From assembly GCF_003990915.1 (NCBI RefSeq), contig NZ_BHXQ01000006.1, positions 186,001 to 250,000 of the forward strand: a stretch of 64,000 nt of DNA, given 5' to 3'. The notes under the pieces were generated by a model. It was not told the DNA's origin. It did not search any database and was given only the letters and a program-made list of their open reading frames with translations. A program made the position numbers and the translations under genes. The stretch is from Chryseotalea sanaruensis. Lineage in GTDB: Bacteria > Bacteroidota > Bacteroidia > Cytophagales > Cyclobacteriaceae. Position 1 is the first letter of the stretch. Every line of letters starts with the position of its first letter. Of this stretch, positions 18,207 to 26,300 are shown piece by piece.

Positions 18207-19001
18207 TTAGTTATTTCGTTCACGTTTATCATTTCGGAAATTCAGCGCCAGAATTTCATTTTTCTTCTGTCGGAGTTCGCTCAAACCTGAATCTGAATTT
18301 TTCAGGTCTGCTGCTTTGTCTAACAGCTTACGAAATGAAGATGTGTTTTCTTCTTCATTGGTTGCATCAGCCATTGAAGTATTTTTTAAATATTTTGAAA
18401 CATCATTAGCTGCTAGTATAATGGTATTACTTTGTTGATTGTTTGCAGTAGCTACAACTGCTTCATTAGTAATTATTATTGGGTCTTTATCAACCTTAAC
18501 AATGGTGTTGTCATCCTTCACAGCATTTAACTCCTTTTTAGTATCAGGCGTATCGTTGTTGGCAATAAAAGATTCTTGCTTTGAAAAATTCATTACAGGT
18601 ACCGAAGTTTTTTGCGGTACTGTTTTAGTGTTGGGCTTTACAGATTTTTTATTTTCTGTTTCTTCATCCTTCTTAACAGCATTACTTTTTGCTTTCTCTG
18701 TTTGTAGCGCTTCTTTTTCTGTTTTCTCTTTCTCTGATTTTTCTTTTTCGTTTTGTTTATTGCTTATCGCTTTCTCTGTTGGCTTATTGTGGTCAGCCAA
18801 AAGTGGAGTATATTGTTCGCGAGGCCACAATAGTATGGCTGCAGCAATTAGCAATACAAAGCTGGCAGCAATCTTAAGCCAAAAAAATGAGTTGTTTTTT
18901 TTCGGCAAATTGCTTTCAATTTTATCCCAAGCCATTGGGGGCACATCCAGGCTGTGCACTGCCAGCTTCTCGCGAAAGAGTTTATCAATTGGTGCCTTCA
19001 T
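18207..19001 (-). CDS. Putative membrane anti-sigma factor
   Basis: 264 residues from the ATG at 19001, chosen because the upstream ATG at 19025 would overlap the sigma gene by 41 nt. The cytoplasmic head carries PMAWDKIESNLP. One transmembrane helix lies near 40-58 (FFWLKIAASFVLLIAAAILLW). A long Lys/Glu/Thr-rich periplasmic region follows, then EEENTSSFRKLLDKAADLKNSDSG. A short cytoplasmic head, one helix and position directly after an ECF sigma gene fit an anti-sigma factor, although no zinc-finger motif is visible. Confidence 0.75.
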   Translation of the reverse strand: MKAPIDKLFREKLAVHSLDVPPMAWDKIESNLPKKNNSFFWLKIAASFVLLIAAAILLWPREQYTPLLADHNKPTEKAISNKQNEKEKSEKEKTEKEALQTEKAKSNAVKKDEETENKKSVKPNTKTVPQKTSVPVMNFSKQESFIANNDTPDTKKELNAVKDDNTIVKVDKDPIIITNEAVVATANNQQSNTIILAANDVSKYLKNTSMADATNEEENTSSFRKLLDKAADLKNSDSGLSELRQKKNEILALNFRNDKRERNN

Positions 19002-19572
19002 CGCTTTTAATTTTTTGTTGTACATCCCAATCTTGTTGGGCTAATAATTTCTGTAAATAAACACGGGCTCTGCTTAACTGTGACTTAGAAGTATTCTCGC
19101 TTATATTAAGCTGCTCTGCAATTTCTTTGTGGGAATAGCCATCAATGGCATAGAGGTTAAAAACCAACTGATAGCCTGTGGGTAAAGCTTGAATCATACG
19201 AAGCAGGTCTTCTGTTTCAAGATGATCGCTTAGTTTGTCGTAGTCAGGTTCGTAGTCAGCTTTTTCAAGATCCGTTTCAAGGTATAGAGATCTATTTTTC
19301 CTAATCCATGTCAGGGCTTCGTTCACTACAATTCTTCTAATCCAGCCTTCAAAACTGCCTTCGCTCTTAAATTGGTCAATCTTATCAAATACTTTAGTGA
19401 AGGCTGTTACCAGCACATCTTCTGCTTCCATTTTGTTTTTAACATAGCGGCAGCAGAGGGCGTACATTTTACCAGAATAGCTTGAATATAGCTGTTGCTG
19501 GGCTGTGCGGTCGTTTTTCTGACAGCCAACCAACAATTGCTCCTCATTTAATCTATGTAAAGTCAATGCCAT
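18985..19572 (-). CDS. RNA polymerase sigma-70 factor, ECF subfamily
   Basis: 195 residues. Region 2 is visible around 25-90 (LYSSYSGKMYALCCRYVKNKMEAEDVLVTAFTKVFDKIDQF, then GWIRRIVVNEAL). Region 4 lies around 130-180 (LPTGYQLVFNLYAIDGYSHKEIAEQLNISENTSKSQLSRAR). It overlaps the anti-sigma-like gene, so sigma, anti-sigma and barrel protein are probably co-transcribed. The set resembles Bacteroidota envelope-response operons. Its target promoters are unknown. Confidence 0.93.
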   Translation of the reverse strand: MALTLHRLNEEQLLVGCQKNDRTAQQQLYSSYSGKMYALCCRYVKNKMEAEDVLVTAFTKVFDKIDQFKSEGSFEGWIRRIVVNEALTWIRKNRSLYLETDLEKADYEPDYDKLSDHLETEDLLRMIQALPTGYQLVFNLYAIDGYSHKEIAEQLNISENTSKSQLSRARVYLQKLLAQQDWDVQQKIKSDEGTN

Positions 19573-19644
19573 TCAGTAGGTTTCAACGGCAAGATGCAGA
19601 TTAGGGTGTGGAGGTTGCATGCCTCTCAAAAATTCCCGAAAATT

Positions 19645-20076
19645 TTAATATGCAGCCATGTAATTAACATTCATGTTCAGCTCTGTCCAGGTGCTATTAT
19701 TAATTTGAACCGCATTGATTTGTCCTTTGCCATCAAATAGGTTAGCCCAAAGCCCTTTGGATTCCTGAACAAACACAGAATAAGTACCAACCGGGAGTTT
19801 TATGCGAAAACGGCCATTTCTGCAGCTTTTTGCCTCTTTTACCAGCTTTGTATTGATATTTTTGTAGAATCCTTCTTCCTGAACCACCTGCTCAAGGGTA
19901 GCGACTTCATAAATAAAGATTTTGCGTTTAATCCCTTTTGTTGTGCTACTTTTTTTATCAGGGCCAGGCATCTGATTACCAGAGGACCAGGTTATTTTTC
20001 CACGAATTCCCTGTTTCTGGGCTTGTACATTATGAGATAATAAGATTACAATGACAAGCAGGAACAGTTTTTTCAT
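19645..20076 (-). CDS. Small secreted protein with carboxypeptidase-regulatory-like fold
   Basis: 143 residues with a signal peptide (MKKLFLLVIVILLSHNVQAQ). The mature part has the IRGKITW...NGRFRIKLPVGTYSVFV pattern of transthyretin-like carboxypeptidase-regulatory domains. It is monocistronic in appearance, 72 bp upstream (on +) of the sigma-factor start and on the same strand. Its role is unknown. Confidence 0.7.
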   Translation of the reverse strand: MKKLFLLVIVILLSHNVQAQKQGIRGKITWSSGNQMPGPDKKSSTTKGIKRKIFIYEVATLEQVVQEEGFYKNINTKLVKEAKSCRNGRFRIKLPVGTYSVFVQESKGLWANLFDGKGQINAVQINNSTWTELNMNVNYMAAY

Positions 20077-20234
20077 TTGAATTAGATTTGTTTAAGTCAA
20101 CAAATATAGGAGGCTTCATTGACCGACTTGCATCGTTTTGGATTGATTTTGATGCCAGCATTCTTCCTTTTTAATAACAAGCTTATTTATGGCGTGTAAA
20201 CTTTGATTAAGCTCATGATGAAAAATCATAACAT

Positions 20235-20262
20235 AAAAAAAGCCATGCTTTGGGGCATGGCT
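20235..20262 (-). terminator. Intrinsic terminator downstream of the mini-ORF and PspC gene
   Basis: On the minus strand AGCCATGC pairs with GCATGGCT (perfect 8 bp, 20255-20262 with 20241-20248) around a 6-nt loop. It is followed directly by a run of six T (20240-20235). Confidence 0.9.
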
Positions 20263-20284
20263 CAATATACTTTAGGGTTTCAGT

Positions 20285-20338
20285 TTAAAAGATCCAACTG
20301 ATAACCAACATAATCAAGAGTGCTAGAATGATAATCAT
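20285..20338 (-). CDS. Possible 17-residue hydrophobic micropeptide
   Basis: The ATG at 20338 opens MIIILALLIMLVISWIF and a TAA stop, essentially a single transmembrane helix. A TAACTTTA element (7 of 8 to TAnnTTTG) lies about 40 nt upstream on the minus strand, and a textbook terminator follows 22 nt after the stop. It could be a membrane micropeptide, or simply the 3' untranslated part of the PspC transcript. Only composition and context support it. Confidence 0.35.
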   Translation of the reverse strand: MIIILALLIMLVISWIF

Positions 20339-20420
20339 ATACTGGGTGGTTAGGGTTACAATTTTAGGTTGCTTTTATAACGTAAAGTTAGGTATCGGGT
20401 TGTACGGTTACTTCACTTTT

Positions 20421-22814
20421 TTAATTTTTTTTCACTTCTTCAGGATTTCCTCTATAGCGTATAGAGCTCCCTACGCCTTCTTTTAACTCAAGTAAGCCTG
20501 ATGCTGTTAATTGTGCGCTAGAAACACCAATTGTTTCGACAATTGCATCTCGCACTTCGAAGTCGTAAGCTTTTAGTCTTGAGGCACCTGCAATAGTAGC
20601 ATCCAGGTTATTGGCTTCACCGGATAACTCTAACTCTGAAGCACCTTTAATATCTACTAACAAATGATGTGCAGTTAACTGACCTCTGGCACGAAAAGCA
20701 CCGAGTAATTCAATTTCAACATCGTCACTCGTAAAATCACGGAAGTTAATTTTACCGGCACCTTTGGCTTGCATCTTCTCTAGATTAGGCATGGATATGC
20801 TAATTTCTACTTCATCGAATAAAACCATATCTTTACGCCAGCTGAAATTTTTATCTTCCTTAAAGTCACGGTACTTTATAACTAATGCATTACCTGATTG
20901 CTCGATAGTGTATTTAGCTTTTTCACTACTTTTTCCAATCAGCTCAACGCTATAATGATCTGATTCAGTTATGGTAACATCTACGTAACCACTTATCTCT
21001 ACCTCATCAAAACTCCATGTAGAATTTAAATCAGCAGTCGTAGTGCTTTCGCACGTTATGCACTCCAAACCACGTTCGGTCATTTTCCAAGTCTCGTTAT
21101 CAAAATCATCCCACGATACATATTGAGATATAAAGCGACATACTCCTTTATCCATTATAAATGGCATGTTATAGGGTATGTATAACACCATATCTAATTC
21201 CTGGGCTCTGAATAATGCCTTGTCTTTAAACTTTAAGTTAGAATCAAAAACTAATATTGAATCGGAGAAGCTTACATTGTAGTCAACCATTTTTGCATTA
21301 TCAATAGCAACAGCGGCTGTTTCTCCTTGCGCCTCAAAGCGCTGAACCAATTTAACCGCAGTTTGATCATGCCCTTTAAGTGTAAGTTTGGTAGCATTAT
21401 AATCATCTAAGCCAATCTCACGCAAGTTAAGTACCAGTGTTTTTCCATTTGGTTCAAATTCATTTTCTACTTTGTATTCTCCAGATTCTTTAAATGAATA
21501 CACAATACGTGGAATCATTATGCTGAGTACGATTACACATGCCAGAAACATGGCAAACAGAGACCAGCCAATAGTTGCACCAAAGATTAATCGTTTTACA
21601 ACAATGGAGATACCCAATAAAAGGCCAAATACCAAGGGAATAAGTATTACAAGGAATGAGGTAACAACAAAGAACGGAGGGAAGCTATTGGTAAATGCTT
21701 CAAGCGGGAATGTAGAATTAGTTATAGGACCCAAGCTTAGCCAGTCTGGGAAAGTAGTAACCATACCCATAAAAACACCACCTACTACAAAGAGACAGAA
21801 GATAAGCATTGCAGCCACTAATGAAACTGAAACACCAAATGCAAGTCGTATTACTTCAACAATAGGCACCAAAATTTTTCCAAAGGCAGTAAGTATAGCA
21901 GCCAATGCACGGAATGGCAGTAATAATATTTTTGCTAAGGTGCTTTCTTCTTTACCACCATCTTCATTGATATTTTTTTTTATGTTCGATTCAATGTTTG
22001 ATAATGTTACAGGCTCTCCCTGCATCTGCATGCGTTCAGTTACCGTTTTAGCTTCGGGTAATACAACCCATAAGATTATGTAGAGTAAAAATCCTGTTCC
22101 GAAGAAGAAGAAGCTGATCAGAAATAATATTCTTACAACTACTACATCAATACCAAAGTATGCGGCAATACCAGAGGAAACACCGCCCAATACTTTAGTT
22201 TCGGAGTCTCTGTACAATTTCTTACTCACTACAGGTTCTTCAAGTGTAGTAGAGCCAGGAACCGCTATCCATAGTATAATGTATAAAAGAATGGCAGTGC
22301 CATAAGCAAACATAAGAAGGGCAAAGAGTAAACGAATCCATACCGCATCCACATTAAAGTAGTTAGCTAAACCTGCGCATACTCCGCCAAGAAACTGACG
22401 TTGCTGATCGCGGTACAAACGCTTTGGTTCACTGCTTTGGTAAGTAGAAGATCCGCCTCCACCTTTACTTTCCTGCTTACTGCCGGAAGATTTTTCTTTT
22501 TGGCTGTAGTCCTTAGTACTGGTAGTCTCGGTAGCAAATTCACTTTCTTCGGCAGCTTTAAAATCGTTAACGCTACCCATAATACTCATCAAGGCGTTAA
22601 CATCCTCAGCAGTAATTACTTGCTTGCTGTCGTTTAGCTTGGATAAAAAGATTTCTGCAATGCGTCCTTCAATATCGGCTAATATTTCGGTGCTGTCTTC
22701 GAAGTTTGAGAAGTAGCGGTTTACCGAATCAAGGTATTTACGCAGCAATTCGTAGCCATCTTCTTCTATGTGAAAGATGATGCCGCTGATGTTGATGCTT
22801 ATATTCTTTTTCAT
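20421..22814 (-). CDS. PspC-domain envelope stress protein with C-terminal GIN (DUF2807) adhesin-like domain
   Basis: 797 residues. After an N-terminal ~90-residue helical domain come two PspC domains (about 130-190, RLYRDQQRQFLGGVCAGLANYFNVD, and 200-255, KLYRDSETKVLGGVSSGIAAYFGID), each with a hydrophobic helix. Further membrane helices follow at about 310-460. The C-terminus has repeated beta-helical strands, probably a DUF2807 head-GIN domain (~590-790). It lies 24 nt downstream of a PadR regulator gene, a pairing common in Bacteroidota. An envelope-stress role is inferred from the PspC domains. Confidence 0.88.
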   Translation of the reverse strand: MKKNISINISGIIFHIEEDGYELLRKYLDSVNRYFSNFEDSTEILADIEGRIAEIFLSKLNDSKQVITAEDVNALMSIMGSVNDFKAAEESEFATETTSTKDYSQKEKSSGSKQESKGGGGSSTYQSSEPKRLYRDQQRQFLGGVCAGLANYFNVDAVWIRLLFALLMFAYGTAILLYIILWIAVPGSTTLEEPVVSKKLYRDSETKVLGGVSSGIAAYFGIDVVVVRILFLISFFFFGTGFLLYIILWVVLPEAKTVTERMQMQGEPVTLSNIESNIKKNINEDGGKEESTLAKILLLPFRALAAILTAFGKILVPIVEVIRLAFGVSVSLVAAMLIFCLFVVGGVFMGMVTTFPDWLSLGPITNSTFPLEAFTNSFPPFFVVTSFLVILIPLVFGLLLGISIVVKRLIFGATIGWSLFAMFLACVIVLSIMIPRIVYSFKESGEYKVENEFEPNGKTLVLNLREIGLDDYNATKLTLKGHDQTAVKLVQRFEAQGETAAVAIDNAKMVDYNVSFSDSILVFDSNLKFKDKALFRAQELDMVLYIPYNMPFIMDKGVCRFISQYVSWDDFDNETWKMTERGLECITCESTTTADLNSTWSFDEVEISGYVDVTITESDHYSVELIGKSSEKAKYTIEQSGNALVIKYRDFKEDKNFSWRKDMVLFDEVEISISMPNLEKMQAKGAGKINFRDFTSDDVEIELLGAFRARGQLTAHHLLVDIKGASELELSGEANNLDATIAGASRLKAYDFEVRDAIVETIGVSSAQLTASGLLELKEGVGSSIRYRGNPEEVKKN

Positions 22815-22838
22815 AATCAGGTTAATCAGGGTTGGTGA

Positions 22839-23180
22839 TTAGGCGTTAAGACTGGTTTTGGCTGTTATCATTGAGGCCGAATGTACTAAGTCATTCCAAG
22901 TTTCGGTAAGCCCATTTAAAAAATGAGAGCCGTCACCTGTCAGGGTGTAGTATTTACGGGGTGGCCCGGACTTGGACTCTACCCATTTATACTCCACAAG
23001 ACCGGCATTTTTTAACCTGGTCAGCAGGGGATAAAGAGTTCCTTCCACAACAATCATTTTGGCAGAAGTCAGTTCATCCAGCATATCGGATGCGTACACT
23101 TCGCCTCGGGCTATAATATGAAGTATACAATACTCCAGAATACCCTTTCGCATTTGTACTTGTGTGTTTTCTAGGTTCAT
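22839..23180 (-). CDS. PadR family transcriptional regulator
   Basis: 113 residues. The winged-helix PadR domain is visible (GILEYCILHIIARGEVYASDMLDEL...VVEGTLYPLLTRLKNAGLVEYKWVESKSGPPRKYYTLT). It is first in an operon with the PspC-domain gene and divergent from the C25 protease gene. It probably represses its own operon through the repeated AAGTACTAT motif just upstream. Confidence 0.92.
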   Translation of the reverse strand: MNLENTQVQMRKGILEYCILHIIARGEVYASDMLDELTSAKMIVVEGTLYPLLTRLKNAGLVEYKWVESKSGPPRKYYTLTGDGSHFLNGLTETWNDLVHSASMITAKTSLNA

Positions 23181-23217
23181 AAGCCGTTTTTATCGCTTTC
23201 TGAGATATTATACGGCA

Positions 23218-23245
23218 AAGTACTATGTATGGCCAAGTACTATAT
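23218..23245. promoter_or_regulatory. Candidate PadR operator, repeated AAGTACTAT motif
   Basis: AAGTACTATGT (23218-23228) recurs as AAGTACTATAT (23235-23245), 17 bp apart. Each copy contains the AGTACT palindrome. The pair lies between the PadR start and the divergent protease gene, where an autoregulatory site is expected. Confidence 0.55.
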
Positions 23246-23357
23246 GAAAATTTCTAAAATATTTTTAAAAAGTGCTCAAAAACAAAAAAAATGCATGTTC
23301 CAGCTTTTACTTACCTTCGCAAAAGACCATGTATAGAGGGTACAGAAAGAAGAATAG

Positions 23358-26300
23358 ATGCATTTGAAGAGGATTTTTTGGCTTTTGACGTTGTTGCCAG
23401 TCTTAGGTTTTGGTCAAACAGGTAATGAATGGATCAATTTTGGCCAGACTTACTTTAAAATTCCTATTGCTAAAGACGGTATTTTCAAATTAACGCAAAC
23501 AGATCTTGCAGCAGCGGGTGTACCTGTTAACCAAATTGACCCAAGACGTTTACAAATTTTTCATAGAGGTGTAGAGCAAGCTATTGTTGTGCAACACCAA
23601 CAAAGTCCTGCTGATGCTATTTTTGATGCTTCGGAGTTTTTAGAATTTTATGGCAGAAAAAATGATGGCACCTTAGATGCTTTTCTTTATAAGCCCGCAA
23701 CGAGCATTCCGCATACTTACTACAATCTGTATAACGATACCGCTTATTATTTTCTAACCGTAAATCCGGTTGCACAGGGTAAGCGTATGACTAACTTTTC
23801 GCAAGTTAACACAGGCTCCTTACCAGCCGAGACTTACCAGATACAGGAACAGAAACAAATTTTCTCTAATACCTATGCTGTCGGTGAAACCTTTAACAGC
23901 TTTGTTAACCTCACCTCCTTTAGCAAAGGTGAGGGTTGGTCAGGAACTGTTGTAAGAGAAAATAATACATCAGACATAAACTTTACGGGTATTAGTCAGG
24001 GAGTTGTAGCTGGTGGTTTACCCACACTTGAATTACAATTGCTGGGAAGAGGATTGAATAACCATGCAGTAGAAATTTATGTTGGAGCAAATGCAGCTTC
24101 ACTTCGTCTTTTATCAACACAAAATTTTTTCGGATTTGATACCAATACACTTTCTACAAACTTAGCCTGGTCTGACATTGGTGCGTCAGGTACTTTGACT
24201 ATTCGTGTAAGCGTAACAGGTGCCAATGGTGTAGATTTTGTAAGTGTGTCGTATGCAAAAGTACAGTGGCCAAGAACTTATAACCTAAACTCAGAAAATG
24301 AGCGTACGTTTACAATGGCTACCAATGTTGCGAACAAATCTTATCTGGAAATTCAAAATGCGCCATCAGCAACACGTGTTTTTGATATTAGCGATGTGAA
24401 TAACCCTATTCAAATAGGCACAACACAAACAGCTACATTAAATGGGGTAGTTGACAATACACAAACTGCCAGAAAAATTTTACTTACCAATCAGACAACA
24501 ACACCAAATAGTATAAAGCGAGTAGTATTTAGATCTTTTAATTCAGTAAGTCCAGACTACCTTATTATATCACACAAACAATTTCAAAAGCCTGCTTTGG
24601 GTAGTGCCAATCCATTAAAAGCTTATGCTGATTACAGAGCCTCCGTTGCTGGTGGTGACTATGATACATTAACCGTTACTATTGATCAGTTGTGCGATCA
24701 ATTTACCTACGGTGAAAGTACACCATTAGCTGTTTTCAGGTTTCTTAAATTTCTGGAAACCAAAAAGCGTCCTGACTATTTATTCATTATTGGTAAAGGT
24801 TTGAATGTAACTAATCGTTATTATAGAAATCCTGGTGCTTTTACAACATATAAGGATTTTGTCCCGTCTGCTGGTTTTCCAGCTTCGGATATGCTGTACA
24901 GTGTTGGCTTGAGTGATCCTAACACCAATGAACCAGGCATTGCAACTGGCAGGTTGAGTATAACTCAATCAGGACAAGTCATACAGTATCTTAATAAAGT
25001 GATTCAACAGGAAAGTGCTGGCTTTAATGATTTGTGGCGTAAGCGCATACTTCATTTAAGTGGTGGCATAGCAGAGGGTGAACCTGAAACCTTTAAAGGC
25101 TACATGGAAGGTTTTGCTAACGTAGCAGAAGATGTTTATTTGGGTGGTTCAGTATCTGCAATTGCTAAAAGGTCTTTACAAGCACAAGAGCTAGTAAACA
25201 TTTCCAACGAAGTAAATGATGGTTTGGGGTTAATTACTTTCTTCGGTCACTCTTCTACATCTACTACTGATTTTGACATCGGTTTTGCAACTGATCCTGT
25301 ATTGGGTTATGCCAATGATGGTAAGTATCCTATGGTGCTGATTAATGGTTGTAATGCAGGTGCATTTTTTGCTGATGGCATTCTCTTTGGAGAGGATTGG
25401 GTAAATGCAGCAAATAGAGGAGCCGTTGGATTTATTGCTCACAGCTCTTTTGGATTGGTATCCACACTAAAACGCTACTCAGATTTTTTCTATCAGGTGG
25501 CTTATGGCGACTCTACTTTTTTAAAGAAAGGTATTGGTGATATACAAAAAGAAGTGGCCAGAAGATATTTGGAAAATGTTTTCGCTACAGCAACCAACGT
25601 TTCGCAGGTTCAGCAAATGGTATTACTGGGCGACCCGGCAGTCAAATTATTTGGTGCTGAAAAGCCAGATTATCACATTGAAAACGCTTCACTTCAAGTT
25701 GAATCATCAGATGGTAAAGCTGTAAATTCTCTATCACCTGCCATCAGTTTGAAACTCGTTGTTAAAAATTTTGGCAGAGCAGACGATAAGCAATTGCTCG
25801 TTAGGGTTGACAGATTTTTATCTGACAATACATCATTTAGTTATGATTCCATATTTGATCCTGTTTTATACCAGGATACACTTGTAATCACGATACCTAA
25901 TTCAATAGCTTTTGCCGGCAGTAACAGATTAGAAATTCGCATTGATGCAGATGAAAAAATTAATGAGTTAAGGGAGGATAATAATCTACTATCCTATGAT
26001 TTATTCATCCCATTGAATGGTACTAAAAATCTCTTTCCACATAATTTCGGTATAGTTCAATCTACTGAGCAAGAAATTGTTTTTCAAAGTGCAAACCTAC
26101 TAGACTCACTGCGCAGTTTTCAAGTAATGATTGATACCAGTCATCTTTTTAACAGTGATTGGTTGAAAACATTTGTTGTGGAGTCAAAAGTTTTAGGAAG
26201 GCAAGTCTTGACATTACTGCCTAACGATTCCCTTACTTATTATTGGCGAACGAGACTTTTAAATCCTTCTGCTGATGAAAGTAATGACTGGGAGACTAGT

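Larger units (their letters stand above)
20077..20420. other. 344-bp gap with a mini-ORF and terminator
   Basis: The region between the small secreted protein and the PspC gene. The part near 20285-20338 encodes a 17-residue hydrophobic peptide on the minus strand, followed by a strong minus-strand terminator at 20235-20262. The rest (20077-20234) holds the upstream region of the secreted-protein gene. I see nothing else there. Confidence 0.6.

Noticed and set aside
18439..19044. 200-codon plus-strand frame over the anti-sigma and sigma genes
   Set aside because: It is antisense to a Lys/Glu-rich coding region, which mirrors into a Ser/Phe/Leu-rich frame; no domain is recognisable.
21472..22083. 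203-codon plus-strand frame inside the PspC-domain gene
   Set aside because: Antisense shadow of a well-supported gene; composition has no signal peptide or known domain.
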